Position numbers and translations under genes: made by a program. The notes beneath the pieces are model-generated. The model was not told the DNA's origin. It ran no database searches and saw only the letters and a program-made list of their open reading frames with translations. Of a stretch of 64,000 nt of DNA, positions 40,949 through 49,425 are shown in pieces (the stretch's first letter is position 1; each line of letters opens with the position of its first letter). Where the stretch lies: NCBI RefSeq assembly GCF_017875275.1, contig NZ_JAGGML010000001.1:682001-746000 (forward strand), written 5' to 3'. This DNA comes from Xanthobacter flavus. Lineage in GTDB: Bacteria > Pseudomonadota > Alphaproteobacteria > Rhizobiales > Xanthobacteraceae.

Positions 40949-41024
40949 GGGCCTGTAGCTCAATGGTTAGAGCTGACCGCTCATAACGGTTAGGTTGGGG
41001 GTTCAAGTCCCTCCGGGCCCACCA
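40949..41024 (+). tRNA. tRNA-Ile2 (CAU anticodon, lysidine type)
   Basis: A 76-base tRNA with encoded CCA. Acceptor GGGCCTG pairs with CGGGCCC. The D arm is AGCTC...GAGC, the anticodon loop CTCATAA (CAT) sits on the stem GACCG/CGGTT, and the T arm is GGGGG TTCAAGT CCCTC. CAT can mean initiator Met, elongator Met or Ile2. The short D loop (CAATGGTTAGAG) and the GGGCC acceptor match alphaproteobacterial tRNA-Ile2, whose C34 is converted to lysidine by TilS. Elongator Met remains the alternative. Confidence 0.85.
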
Positions 41025-41269
41025 TTTTTGTCAAAGGCTTACGCCGAGGGCCGCTCACCAACCTGTGCTTTGGCCAACTAATCGCCAATGGCACACGGTC
41101 TGGGCGTAGATTCCCGCCGTTCTCGGTCCGGTGCCGCTGGCGTTCCGCAGTGGCGGCAAGGCTCGGCGCCTCCGAAGGATCCGGTTCATCGGGATTTGCT
41201 GCGAGGCGGTCTCCGATACTGGTATCTTGGTCTTGCAGCCCATCCCCTTGGGCCGGAGGTCAGGGACGG

Positions 41270-41929
41270 ATGCCTTTACTCCCATCGAAAGCGACAAGGC
41301 GCAGCATCGGCAACGTGATTGCCCCGGCGCGCTTCATCGCGTTCGCGGTCCTGCTGGTTCTTGTTGGCGGCGTATCCGTATGGCTCTTGGGCTGGCGCCT
41401 TGGCTTCATGACCGGGTTCGATGTCGCATCGGCCATCTTTCTCCTGTCCTGCTACGGCCTGCTGGACGATGCGCCCAGCGACATGCGCGCGAATGCCAAG
41501 CGCAATGATGCCAACCGGCCGGCGCTGTTGGCGCTGACATTCGTCATGGGGCTGCTGATCCTCACGATCGTGGCCAGCGAGCTGATGGAAAAGGGCAGCG
41601 CCGGCCCCGGCACGATCGCGTTGATCGTGCTAACGTTGGTTTTGGCGTGGATCTTCAGCAATACGGTCTATACGATCCACTACGCCCATTTATTCTATAC
41701 GAATTCAGAAGACGACACGGATGTGGGCGGCCTGGCGTTTCCCCAGACACGTGAACCCAATTATTGGGATTTCATCTATTTTTCCTTTTGCCTTGGCATG
41801 ACGTTCCAGACTTCGGACGTGGAGGTGACAAGCACGTACATACGCCGCGCGGTGACGTTCCATTGCCTCGCCGCCTTTATTTTCAACATCGGCATTCTTG
41901 CATTCAGCATCAATTCTCTGGGCGGCTGA
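41270..41929 (+). CDS. DUF1345 family membrane protein
   Basis: A 219-residue membrane protein with about five helices (FIAFAVLLVLVGGVSVWLLG, FDVASAIFLLSCYGL, ALLALTFVMGLLILTIVAS, IALIVLTLVLAWIFSNTVYT, FHCLAAFIFNIGILAFSIN). The family signature YWDFIYFSFCLGMTFQTSDV followed by TSTYIRRAVTFHCL is evident. The function is unknown. I chose ATG 41270 (ribosome site GGAGG 10 bases upstream). The upstream extension to 41150 has no support. Somewhat lower GC than its neighbours. Confidence 0.88.
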   Translation: MPLLPSKATRRSIGNVIAPARFIAFAVLLVLVGGVSVWLLGWRLGFMTGFDVASAIFLLSCYGLLDDAPSDMRANAKRNDANRPALLALTFVMGLLILTIVASELMEKGSAGPGTIALIVLTLVLAWIFSNTVYTIHYAHLFYTNSEDDTDVGGLAFPQTREPNYWDFIYFSFCLGMTFQTSDVEVTSTYIRRAVTFHCLAAFIFNIGILAFSINSLGG

Positions 41930-41949
41930 ATTGATCGTACCGGCACCCG

Positions 41950-42210
41950 TCAGGCCATGCCGCGACCCGTCGCGCCTTCCGCGACGGGCGTGCCGCGATG
42001 CCCCGGGGACATGACAGCCGAAACGACATGCAGGCCGGGATGGAAGCGGCTGCGATAGGCGGCCGGGGTCACGCCGATGGTTTTGGCCAAGATGCGCCGC
42101 ATGGTGTTCATGTCAGCGAAGCCGCAGTTCGTGGCGATGCGCTGGAGCGGCTGGGCGGTGTCCTCCAGCAGGCGGCGGGCGGCACCCGGGTCGGAAAGGC
42201 CGCGGCCGGC
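41950..42210 (-). pseudogene. C-terminal remnant of an AraC-family regulator
   Basis: A leftward frame without start codon reads the last part of an AraC-type double helix-turn-helix: ARRLLEDTAQPLQRIATNCGF, ADMNTMRRILAKTIGVTPAAY and RSRFH, then a short tail to a stop at 41950-41952. The spacing of 'IA..CGFAD' and 'GVTPAAYR' is diagnostic of the family (GlxA-like subgroup). The first HTH helix and the whole N-terminal ligand domain are missing, and the frame runs straight into the nitrile hydratase accessory gene at its 5' side. It is a truncated remnant at the edge of a decayed locus. Confidence 0.75.
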
Positions 42211-42211
42211 G

Positions 42212-42562
42212 TCAGGCGGCGTGCGGTTCGGCCAAGGCGGTGGACAGCGCGGCGGACAGCTCCGCCGGGTCGAGGAGGCCGGTCTTCACCACGGCCGTTT
42301 CCAGCGCGGCGAGCCAGCGCTCGTAATAGTTCCAGGACGAGCGGTCGGCGGGGTGCGCTGCCTCCCATCGGCCGATTTCCGCGATGAGTTCGTCGCGGAA
42401 ATCATCCCATTCGAAATAGCCGTTGCGCGCGAGGGTCAGGGCGACACCGAAGGCCGTCCGCTCCCATTCGCTGCCGAAGCACAGCGTGCCGTTTGCCCGG
42501 GCCGGGGTGTCCGGCTGGCCCATCATCTCGGTGACGGCGAACTGCTCGAAGCGGGTGAGCAT
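42212..42562 (-). CDS. Nitrile hydratase accessory protein (beta-subunit N-terminal-like)
   Basis: A 116-residue protein. Residues 1-110 resemble the N-terminal helical part of nitrile hydratase beta subunits and the separate accessory protein (LCFGSEWERTAFGVALTLAR, YFEWDDFRDELIAEIGRWEA, SSWNYYERWLAALE). The short length fits the accessory protein rather than a beta subunit (about 220 residues with a C-terminal SH3-like barrel). Accessory proteins help insert the metal into the alpha subunit. The frame is intact, but its partners on both sides are truncated, so it is probably a leftover without function. Confidence 0.65.
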   Translation of the reverse strand: MLTRFEQFAVTEMMGQPDTPARANGTLCFGSEWERTAFGVALTLARNGYFEWDDFRDELIAEIGRWEAAHPADRSSWNYYERWLAALETAVVKTGLLDPAELSAALSTALAEPHAA

Positions 42563-42573
42563 CGCGCCCTCCC

Positions 42574-43035
42574 CTACGCCGCGCGAGCGACGGCGACGCC
42601 CATCATCGCCTCGGGCGTGACGAGAGCTTCCAGCTCCGCCTCGCTCAGGCCCTCCGTACCGGCGGGCCGCTCAGGCACCACGAACCAGCGGATCTGCGCG
42701 CTCGAATCCCACACCTTCACCTGCGTGCTCTCGGGCACCGCGAGGCCGAATTCCTTCAAGACCACCCTCGGCTCGCGTGCCGCCCGGCTGCGGAAGGTGG
42801 GGTCCTTGTACCAGTAGGGCGGCAGGCCCAGAACCGGCCAGGGATAGCAGGAGCAGAGCGTGCAGATGATGAGGTTATGGACGCCCGGCGCATTGGCGAC
42901 CGCCCGCATGTGCTCGCCCTCGGCCCCCGCCATGCCGTCCGGCAGCGCCAGCTCGGCGATGGCAGAGGGCGTGTCGGCGACGAGACGGTCCTTGAAGCCG
43001 GGATCGACCCAGGCGCGGGCCACGATCTTGGCCCC
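42574..43035 (-). pseudogene. Nitrile hydratase alpha subunit lacking its N-terminus
   Basis: The frame covers the C-terminal about two thirds of a nitrile hydratase alpha subunit, including GAKIVARAWVDPGFKDRL, the metal claw CTLCSC in IICTLCSCYPWPVLGLPPYW and the end domain (VWDSSAQIRWFVVPERPAGTEG). The Thr in CTLCSC points to the cobalt type, which hydrates nitriles to amides. About 60 N-terminal residues that should precede are absent. At about 43032 the sequence switches into a CobW gene in another frame, so no proper start exists. It could only be read from an internal GTG (43023). I treat it as a broken gene. Confidence 0.75.
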
Positions 43036-43373
43036 GGGTTGAGACGGCTCAGCATCTCCTGGGTCGCGGCCAGGGCCGCCTCGTCCACCAGATCCACCTT
43101 GTTGAGCAGGATCATATCGGCGAAGCAGATCTGTTCGCGTGCTTCGTCGAGGGCGAGATGGTCGGCGACGTGGCGGGCGTCCACCACGGTGACGATGGCA
43201 TCGAGCGCGATCCGCGCGCGCAGGACCTCATCCAGCATGAAGGATTGGATGACGGGGCCGGGTTCGCCGGGCGATGCCTCCAGCAGACGGTTGAGGAGCG
43301 TGGTCTTGCCTGCGCCCAGGAATCCGGTGAGAATCGTCGCCGGCATCTTGTCCATCGTGCCGCCCAGCTTCAA
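43032..43373 (-). pseudogene. CobW/P47K-type GTPase (nitrile hydratase activator) with internal deletion
   Basis: The frame starts MKLGGTMDKMPATILTGFLG with an intact P-loop GFLGAGKTTLLNRLL. It then jumps from LLEASPGEP directly to GPVIQSFMLDEVL, missing about 65-70 residues that normally carry the NEFGEVGID and CxCC metal-binding motifs. After that it continues correctly (IVTVVDARHVADHL, ILLNKVDLVDEAAL, LSRLNPG) and then breaks off at the junction with the nitrile hydratase alpha fragment. Beyond the junction the frame reads the alpha gene out of phase. CobW-type chaperones deliver metal to nitrile hydratase. This copy cannot be functional. Confidence 0.75.
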
Positions 43374-43868
43374 CTAATCGTGTCGAAGTCGACAGAATTG
43401 AAGGCGACGCTCGGCTTGCGGGCAATATGCTGGAAGCGTCAGATTCTGCCAAAGGGGCTGCAAAAACGGACAAGCCCGAAAAGTTCGGCAGAGATGATTT
43501 AATTATTGTCATTATACTTACTATTTAATCGGAAAAGGCGCAACACGAATGCAGACCAACTCCGCTGCCGGCGCACAGTCGGCGGAAGCCGTGCTTACCG
43601 TTCCGACACGTCAAGCAAAGCTGCGTGGCAGGGCTCGCTCTGGCCTTCCACCGTCCCGCCGCTCCGCCCCCTCAGACGCAACCGCCCTGAGCGCCGCATC
43701 GCGCGAGGACGGCAGCCGCTCGCCATTGCCTCCTATCTCGCCCAGGCTCCGGGCGACGATGCCCGGCGCAACGGGGTCCACGCGGCCGTCGCTGCGCCGT
43801 GGCCGCCGCCCTCACTGGCTCAGGCGGGGTAAAAAGGCGCGCGCAGACAGGGTGACAAATCATCGCCC
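43374..43868. other. Gene-free stretch next to the decayed nitrile hydratase locus
   Basis: No convincing gene in 495 bases. The part at 43490-43560 is AT-rich (GATTTAATTATTGTCATTATAC) against GC-rich surroundings and could be an old promoter. Two overlapping rightward frames over 43506-43881 have the Arg/Pro-rich look of random GC-rich DNA. Nothing else is identified. Confidence 0.3.
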
Positions 43869-44366
43869 TCAGGCCAGCTGACGAAACGCACCATCGAAGT
43901 AAAGCAGCGGCTCGGCGCCGCGACAGCTGACGCCGATGACCTCTCCGACGAAGATGGTGTGCGTGCCGGCGTGGTGGCGCTCGCGCAGCCGGCATTCGAG
44001 CACAGCCACGGCTTCGGCAAGGAGGGGACAGCCGGTCTCGCCCCACCCGTGGGCGATACCCTCGAACGGCTGATCGAGCCGGCGGGCGAACCGCCCGGCC
44101 AGATCCTGCTGGTGCGCGGCAAGGATGTTGACGGCGAAGGCACCGCTGTCGGCGATCAGTCCATGGGAGGTGGTCTCGCGGTTCACCACGGCGAGGATCT
44201 GCGGCGGGGCGGTGCTGACACTGCACACGGCCGTCGCCGTCATGCCGTTGAGCTGGTCGCCCCGGCGCGAGGTGATGACGGTGACGCTGGCCGCGAGCAC
44301 GCGCATGGCCGCCTTGAAATCCGCCGCGTCCACCGGCGGTTTCTCGATGCTGGCGGAAGGGCGCAT
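43869..44366 (-). CDS. Flavin reductase, partner of the adjacent monooxygenase
   Basis: A 165-residue flavin-reductase-like (FMN-binding split-barrel) protein. Typical motifs: FKAAMRVLAASVTVITSR, LNGMTATAVCSVSTAPPQIL (flavin-binding loop), VNRETTSHGLIADSGAFAVNIL and a C-terminal EPLLYFDGAFRQL. It reduces FMN or FAD with NAD(P)H for a two-component monooxygenase. The gene overlaps the stop of the upstream LLM-family monooxygenase (44366), so the two are co-translated. Confidence 0.92.
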   Translation of the reverse strand: MRPSASIEKPPVDAADFKAAMRVLAASVTVITSRRGDQLNGMTATAVCSVSTAPPQILAVVNRETTSHGLIADSGAFAVNILAAHQQDLAGRFARRLDQPFEGIAHGWGETGCPLLAEAVAVLECRLRERHHAGTHTIFVGEVIGVSCRGAEPLLYFDGAFRQLA

Positions 44367-45685
44367 CAGGCCGCCCCTTCGGCGAGGAGATCGCGCAGAT
44401 GCCCGCCGCCATACCCCCGCCGAAGATATCCGCGGGCCTGCAGGAGCGGCACCACCGCGCCGACGAAATCCTCGAACGTGTCCGGCAGGAAGGCGGGCGA
44501 CACGACGAAGCCGTCCGCCGCCCCGCTGTCGATGATGGCGATGAGCTGGTCCGCCACCTCCTCGGCCGTGCCCACGGCGCGCGGGCACATGACGCCGCGC
44601 GCATAGACCCCCCCTGCCTCGGCGATGGTCATGCCGCCATCGGGCGTGATGCTGCGCAGCGCCGCCATATTCCCCTGGCTGCCCGAGGCGGCGATCTCCT
44701 TCACCGTGGCCTCCATGGGCAGGCCGGAGAAATCGGTGTTGGCGTGGGCCGCCAGCGTGGACAGGCCGGCCACCGGGTCGGCGAGGGAATCGTGCAGCGC
44801 CTCCTTCTCCTGCGCCTCGGCGCGGGTGGCGCCGATGAAGGGCATGATGGCCATCAGCACCTTGCTGGCGCCCGGCGGCCGGCCCGCGGCTTCCAGCGCG
44901 CCAGCGACGTCGGCCTTGAAGGCATGCATGCGCTCCAGATTGGGCTGCAGCGCGAAGATGACATCCGACCAGCGCGCCGCGAACGCCTTGCCGCGACCGG
45001 AGGAGCCGGCCTGCACGATCACCGGCCGCCCCTGCGGGCTGCGCGGGATGTTGAGCGGCCCGCGCGACTGGAACCACGGCCCGCGATGGTTCACGTAATG
45101 CACCTTGGCGGGATCGGCATAGATGCCCGCCGCCCGGTCGAGGACGAGGGCGTCCTCATCCCAGCTGTCCCACAGGCGGAAGGCCAGCTCCATGAATTCG
45201 TCGGCCCGGTCGTAGCGCTCGTCATGGCCGAGATGGGGCACGGTGCCGAAGTTCAGCGCCTCGCCGTCATTCATGGAGGTGACGACGTTCCACGCGGCGC
45301 GCCCGGCGGAGATGTGGTCCAGCGTCGCGAACTCGCGGGCGATGTTGTAGGGCGCGTCATAGGTGGTGGAGCGCGTGGCGCCGAGGCCGATGTGGCGGGT
45401 CACCGCCGCCATGGCGCCGAGGATGGGCATGGGGTCCATGCGGGTCGCGTCCTGATCGCCCCGCGCGAGGCCGGCGGCATGGCTGTCGCCGTAGCGATCG
45501 GCGATGGCGAGGCGGTCGGCGAAGAACAGGAAGTCGAAACACCCCTGCTCCAGCAGACGCGCGATGCGCACATAATGGTCGAGGCTGAGAAACGGCGTCT
45601 CGTGGGCCGGATTGCGCCAGATGGCGTGGCTGTGGACCACCGGCCCGGCGATCAGGAAGCCGCACAGATGCATGGGTTTGGGCAT
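44366..45685 (-). CDS. LLM-class FMNH2-dependent monooxygenase, NtaA/SnaA/DszA family
   Basis: A 439-residue TIM-barrel protein of the bacterial luciferase-like group. It starts MPKPMHLCGFLIAGPVVHS, behind AGGGAGGAAAAATC. Family features include ARLLEQGCFDFLFFADRLA, YNIAREFATLDHISAGRAAWN, RPVIVQAGSSGRGKAFAARW and HANTDFSGLPM. Relatives (nitrilotriacetate, dibenzothiophene sulfone and pristinamycin monooxygenases) use FMNH2 from a separate reductase, which is the next gene. They oxidise aminopolycarboxylates, organosulfur compounds and similar. The substrate here is not predictable, but the upstream uptake operon suggests an imported compound. Confidence 0.9.
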   Translation of the reverse strand: MPKPMHLCGFLIAGPVVHSHAIWRNPAHETPFLSLDHYVRIARLLEQGCFDFLFFADRLAIADRYGDSHAAGLARGDQDATRMDPMPILGAMAAVTRHIGLGATRSTTYDAPYNIAREFATLDHISAGRAAWNVVTSMNDGEALNFGTVPHLGHDERYDRADEFMELAFRLWDSWDEDALVLDRAAGIYADPAKVHYVNHRGPWFQSRGPLNIPRSPQGRPVIVQAGSSGRGKAFAARWSDVIFALQPNLERMHAFKADVAGALEAAGRPPGASKVLMAIMPFIGATRAEAQEKEALHDSLADPVAGLSTLAAHANTDFSGLPMEATVKEIAASGSQGNMAALRSITPDGGMTIAEAGGVYARGVMCPRAVGTAEEVADQLIAIIDSGAADGFVVSPAFLPDTFEDFVGAVVPLLQARGYLRRGYGGGHLRDLLAEGAA

Positions 45686-45780
45686 GATTTTTCCTCCCTG
45701 TCCCGTTGGGCAAGGCTCTGCGTTCATGCGCCGGGTGCCGCGCGCATGGTGATGATGGACCTAGATGCTCAGCCTCGACG

Positions 45781-45809
45781 GCCGTTCCCCGGCCGGGCCG
45801 GGGAACGGC
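45781..45809. terminator. Strong hairpin between the binding protein and the monooxygenase genes
   Basis: GCCGTTCCCCGG/CCGGGGAACGGC, 12 bp with a 5-base centre, 15 bases past the binding-protein stop. No T run follows, so it may attenuate, stabilise the upstream mRNA, or mark a processing site rather than terminate completely. Confidence 0.55.
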
Positions 45810-45823
45810 GGGTCAGGAAGGCC

Positions 45824-47050
45824 TCAGGTAATGACGCCGAGGGTCACGTTCTTCCCGCCCTTGATTTCCTGGACGAGGAAGGAGCGGTTGATCTGATCGC
45901 CACGGGCGTCAAAATCGCAGGTGGCGCCGGCGCCGATGAACTTGATCTTCTTGCCGGCGCGGATCAGCTCCAGCCCCTTCACCACGTCGTCCACTTCCTC
46001 GCCGGGCGGGTTGCAGACCTCGAACACCGACTTCGCCCACACCTTTGCGTCGGATGATTTGGCGTGCTCCATGGCGAGGGCTGTCACGCACATCTGGTCG
46101 TGGGCATTGCCCGCGAAGAGGAACACCGTGCCGGGCGCCGCGCCCATCTCCTTCACGAATTTCTTGTAGGAGGGCGAGTCCAGCGGCGGCGCGGGCTGGA
46201 GATGGTAGATGCCGTTGGCCACCTCCGGTCCCGCTGCCTGGAGGAACTTGCCCTCCGCATCGGCACCGATGGACAGCGCGACGATCTTGGACTTGAAGCC
46301 GCCGCGATAGGCCTCCTTGGCGATGGAGACGAAATCGGTGAGCAGCGAGAGGCAGAACACCGCGTCCGGATCGCCGCCGAACGCCTTCTCGACTTCCGAG
46401 CGGTAGGACGGCTGGTCCGGGTTGTACATCACCACTTCGAGCACCTTGCCGCCGAGCTTGGCGAATTCGGCCTTGAAGGGCTCGATCATGGCCACGACGA
46501 AGGGGTTCTGCTGGGCCAGCACCACCGCCGTCTTGGCGCCGATGGTCTTCATCACCTTGGCGCCGGCGGGGCCCCAGGAGGTGCTCTTTGCCTGGAAGCG
46601 GAAGACCATGCCCTTGGTGTCGCCCTCGGTCACCGCGTTTGCGGCGCACGAGACCATCTGCACCTTGTCGGCGGCGAGGATGATGGGCTTGGCCGCCAGC
46701 GCGATGGGGCTGCCCCAGAAGCCGCCCACCAATTCCACCTTGTTCACCTCAAGGAGCTTCTTGGTGGCGGTGACACCGACCGTGGGATTGGTCTCGGAAT
46801 CCTCGATGAACAGCTTCAGCGGGCGCCCGCCGAGGATGCCGCCGGCATCATTCACCCATTTCACCGCCATCTCGGCGGCCTTCTTCATGTCCGGGCCGTA
46901 GGGGCCGGTCGCGCCGGAGAAGGGCAGCACCATGCCGATAGGGATCTCGGCCGCCTGCGCTGCGGCTGGCCGCCCAAGCAGGGCAGCCGCCGGGAGCGAA
47001 GCGAGGCCGGCGACCACATGCCGGCGAGTGAGGGGCAGACTGCGCGTCAC
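45824..47050 (-). CDS. Branched-chain-amino-acid-type ABC substrate-binding protein (module 1)
   Basis: A 408-residue type-I periplasmic binding protein. GTG start at 47050 behind AGGAGAAC. The leader carries twin Arg (LPLTRRHVVAGLASLPAAAL), Tat-like, with cleavage near AAAQAAE. The Leu/Ile/Val-binding fold follows: IPIGMVLPFSGATGPYGPDM, ALAAKPIILAADKVQMVSCA, PSYRSEVEKAFGGDPDAVFC. Such proteins bind amino acids, amides, urea, aromatic acids and other ligands. It ends the transporter part of the operon (livG-livF-livH-livM-ahpD-like-binding protein); its start overlaps the previous stop. Ligand unknown. Confidence 0.9.
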   Translation of the reverse strand: MTRSLPLTRRHVVAGLASLPAAALLGRPAAAQAAEIPIGMVLPFSGATGPYGPDMKKAAEMAVKWVNDAGGILGGRPLKLFIEDSETNPTVGVTATKKLLEVNKVELVGGFWGSPIALAAKPIILAADKVQMVSCAANAVTEGDTKGMVFRFQAKSTSWGPAGAKVMKTIGAKTAVVLAQQNPFVVAMIEPFKAEFAKLGGKVLEVVMYNPDQPSYRSEVEKAFGGDPDAVFCLSLLTDFVSIAKEAYRGGFKSKIVALSIGADAEGKFLQAAGPEVANGIYHLQPAPPLDSPSYKKFVKEMGAAPGTVFLFAGNAHDQMCVTALAMEHAKSSDAKVWAKSVFEVCNPPGEEVDDVVKGLELIRAGKKIKFIGAGATCDFDARGDQINRSFLVQEIKGGKNVTLGVIT

Positions 47051-47628
47051 GGCTGTTCTCCTGCTGCTATGTCGGGTTCGGGATGGAGGTGGAGCAGCGC
47101 TTCTGCGGCGCCGTCGTCGATCTGGAGCGCGTCGTTGAAGCGGTTGAAGAAGCCGGCGAGCGCCGAGCGAAGGGTCAGCTCGACGATCTGCGCCTCGGTG
47201 AAATGCCGCCTGAGGTCGGCGAACACCTGATCGCGGATGCCCCAGGCGCGCTGGGTGACGAGGCGGGCATAGTCGATCACCGCGCGGTCGGCCGCGTCGA
47301 AGGCGGGATGGCCGCTCGCGGGCAGCGCCGCGACCGCCTCCGCCGGGACGCCTTCCACTTCGAGCAGAGGAGTGTGGTGGGAGACGCAATAGGGGCAGGC
47401 ATTGAGCTTGGAGACCGTGACGACCGCCAGCTCGATGTAGCGGAACGCCACGCCCTCGCGCGCCCGCAGCTCCATCAGCATCCGGTAGAGATGGTCGAGT
47501 GCGGGCGGCACATGGGCGAGCACCGCCGCCTGATCGCGGAAATCGGCGTAGCCGCCGGCGAAGGCCGCGAAGACCTCCGCATAGGCCGGCGGCAGATCGG
47601 CCGCGGTGAGGGGTGCGACGCGGGGCAT
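47047..47628 (-). CDS. AhpD-like carboxymuconolactone decarboxylase-family protein
   Basis: A 193-residue, all-helical protein. The core has the redox motif Cys-x-x-Cys with His (NACPYCVSHHTPLL, residues about 80-95) of alkylhydroperoxidase AhpD and its relatives, preceded by RYIELAVVTVSKL. True carboxymuconolactone decarboxylases lack these cysteines, so a peroxidase or general thiol-redox role is more likely. The gene lies inside the transporter operon, overlapping livM and the binding protein, which is unusual and suggests it serves the same substrate's catabolism. Confidence 0.85.
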   Translation of the reverse strand: MPRVAPLTAADLPPAYAEVFAAFAGGYADFRDQAAVLAHVPPALDHLYRMLMELRAREGVAFRYIELAVVTVSKLNACPYCVSHHTPLLEVEGVPAEAVAALPASGHPAFDAADRAVIDYARLVTQRAWGIRDQVFADLRRHFTEAQIVELTLRSALAGFFNRFNDALQIDDGAAEALLHLHPEPDIAAGEQP

Positions 47629-48548
47629 CAGGCTTTCTCGCTTTCGGGCGGGAAGAATTCGGCGAAGCGGCGCTTCGGCTCGGAGACGAGGCCCTCCGGC
47701 CGCAGGATGAGCAGGAGCACGATGCCGACCCCGATCATCCCGAGCCGCAGCGCGGACAGCTGGGCGCCGTCGATGCCGGGGATGAGGTCCTTGAGGAAGC
47801 GCGTCGCCTCCAGGATCAGCATGATGGAGCCGGCGCCAAGCACCAGGCCGAGGTTGGAGCCGCGCCCGCCGGCGATCACCGCCATGAAGGCATAGGCGGT
47901 GATGATGGGCGTGAACTGGCTCGGGTCGATATAGGTCAGGAAGAAGGCGTGCAGCGCCCCAGCCACGCCCATGATCGCCCCGCCGATGGCGAAGGCGCGC
48001 ACCCGCAGGGCGAGCACCGGCTTGCCCAGCGCCGCCGCCGCCGTCGCATCGTCGCGGACCGCGCGCAGGGCGCGGCCGAAGGGCGAGCGGACCAGCGCCT
48101 CGCTGAAGACGAAGGCGACCGCCACCAGCCCAACCGCGAAGGCGAGGATCACCGCATCGCCCCACCCGGCCGGCGTGATGCTCGCGAAGGGTCGCGGTAT
48201 GTCGGCGATGCCGAGGGCACCACCGGTCAGGCCGCCGAGATTGAGCAGCAGGATGCGCACGATCTCCGCGAAGCCGATGGTGACGATGGCGAGATAGTTC
48301 TCCTCCAGCCGGATGGTGAGCAGCGACAGCAGCATGGACAGCCCGGCGCAGACCGCCGCGGCCAGTGCGAGACCGGCGAACCAGCCCACATACGGCGCGC
48401 TGATGGCGAGGGTGTATGCGCCGAGCGCGACGAAGCCGGCGACGCCGAAATTGACCAGACCCGCTAGGCCCCATTGCAGGTTCAGCGCCAGCCCCACGAG
48501 GGCCGCGATGGCGACGAGGATGACGACGGTGACGAGGTAGGAGATCAT
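47628..48548 (-). CDS. livM: Branched-chain-amino-acid-type ABC permease LivM (module 1)
   Basis: A 306-residue inner-membrane protein with about eight or nine helices (YLVTVVILVAIAALVGLALNL, WGLAGLVNFGVAGFVALGAYT, GVGIVLLLILRPEGLVSEPK near the end). The LivM-type motif 'QWGLAGLVNFGVAGFVALGA' and the coupling loop RSPFGRALRAVRDDATAAAALG are clear. I chose ATG 48548 (MISYLVTVV). It would pair with the LivH encoded upstream. Confidence 0.9.
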   Translation of the reverse strand: MISYLVTVVILVAIAALVGLALNLQWGLAGLVNFGVAGFVALGAYTLAISAPYVGWFAGLALAAAVCAGLSMLLSLLTIRLEENYLAIVTIGFAEIVRILLLNLGGLTGGALGIADIPRPFASITPAGWGDAVILAFAVGLVAVAFVFSEALVRSPFGRALRAVRDDATAAAALGKPVLALRVRAFAIGGAIMGVAGALHAFFLTYIDPSQFTPIITAYAFMAVIAGGRGSNLGLVLGAGSIMLILEATRFLKDLIPGIDGAQLSALRLGMIGVGIVLLLILRPEGLVSEPKRRFAEFFPPESEKA

Positions 48549-48558
48549 TGCCGCACCC

Positions 48559-49422
48559 TCACTTTCTGATGGCCTTGGCCCCGAACAGGCCATTGGCGCG
48601 GAACAGGAGGAGCAGCAGGATGACGCCGAAGCTCACGATCTGCCGGAACGAGACGGGCAGGACGAGGGCGGACATCTCCTCCGCCACGCCGATGAGAAGC
48701 GCGCCTGCCACCGCGCCGATGGGACTGCCCAGCCCACCGAGGATGGCGGCGGCGAAGATGGGAATCTGATAGTTCCAGCCCATCAGCGGATCGATGGCGC
48801 GATCGAGCCCCGCCAGCACGCCCGCAAGCCCGATCAGCGCGCCAGTGAGGGCGAAGGTGATGCGCGCGATGGTCCGCCGCTCCACCCCGCGCACGGCCGC
48901 GAGCGCGGCGTTGTCCGCCACCGCCCGCATGGCGCGGCCGAGCGGCGAGGCGGTAATGAGCAGGTGCAGCAGCACAAGCGCGATGACAACCACGCCGGCG
49001 GTGATGATCTGCTCGTGATTGATGCGCAGGCCGTTCCAGCGGATCGGTCGCGCAACCGCGAGATCGAAGCTGCGCGCGGCATTGCCGAAGATGAAGCGGC
49101 AGATGTTCTCCACCACGAGCGAGACGCCCATGGAGGCGACCAGCAACGTGATGGAGCCGCGGGCGCGCAGCCGCTCGAATACCAGCGCATCGGCGATGAG
49201 GGAGGCGAGCGCCACCGTCGCCGCAGCAAAGGCCGCCGCAATCGGCAGGGGCAGCCCGAGCACCACGTTCGCCGTATAGGCCGCATAGGCCCCCAGCGTG
49301 AGGAAAGCGCCCACGGCGAAGTTTGCGAAGCGCAGGATGCCGAACACCAGAGTCAGCGCCAGCGCCGGCAGGGCGAGCAGAAGGCCGGTGACGAGGCCGT
49401 TGAGGAAAAGCTGAAGCGCCAT
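48559..49422 (-). CDS. livH: Branched-chain-amino-acid-type ABC permease LivH (module 1)
   Basis: A 287-residue membrane protein. Starts FLNGLVTGLLLALPALALTL with the LivH-type FGILRFANFAVGAFLTLGAYA motif, the loop SPLGRAMRAVADNAALAAVRG and IFAAAILGGLGSPIGAVAGALL. About eight helices. It lies 3 bases after livF and 10 bases before livM in transcription order, consistent with one transcript. Confidence 0.92.
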   Translation of the reverse strand: MALQLFLNGLVTGLLLALPALALTLVFGILRFANFAVGAFLTLGAYAAYTANVVLGLPLPIAAAFAAATVALASLIADALVFERLRARGSITLLVASMGVSLVVENICRFIFGNAARSFDLAVARPIRWNGLRINHEQIITAGVVVIALVLLHLLITASPLGRAMRAVADNAALAAVRGVERRTIARITFALTGALIGLAGVLAGLDRAIDPLMGWNYQIPIFAAAILGGLGSPIGAVAGALLIGVAEEMSALVLPVSFRQIVSFGVILLLLLFRANGLFGAKAIRK

Positions 49423-49425
49423 GGC

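Noticed and set aside
40949-41024. Initiator tRNA-Met
   Set aside because: The first base pair G1-C72 is a normal pair and the anticodon stem lacks the three consecutive G-C pairs typical of initiators; elongator Met remains a minor alternative to Ile2.
43506-43881. Two overlapping rightward frames in the gap beside the nitrile hydratase remnants
   Set aside because: Arg/Pro/Ala-rich, no ribosome site for either that stands out, no recognisable motif; typical of chance frames in GC-rich DNA.
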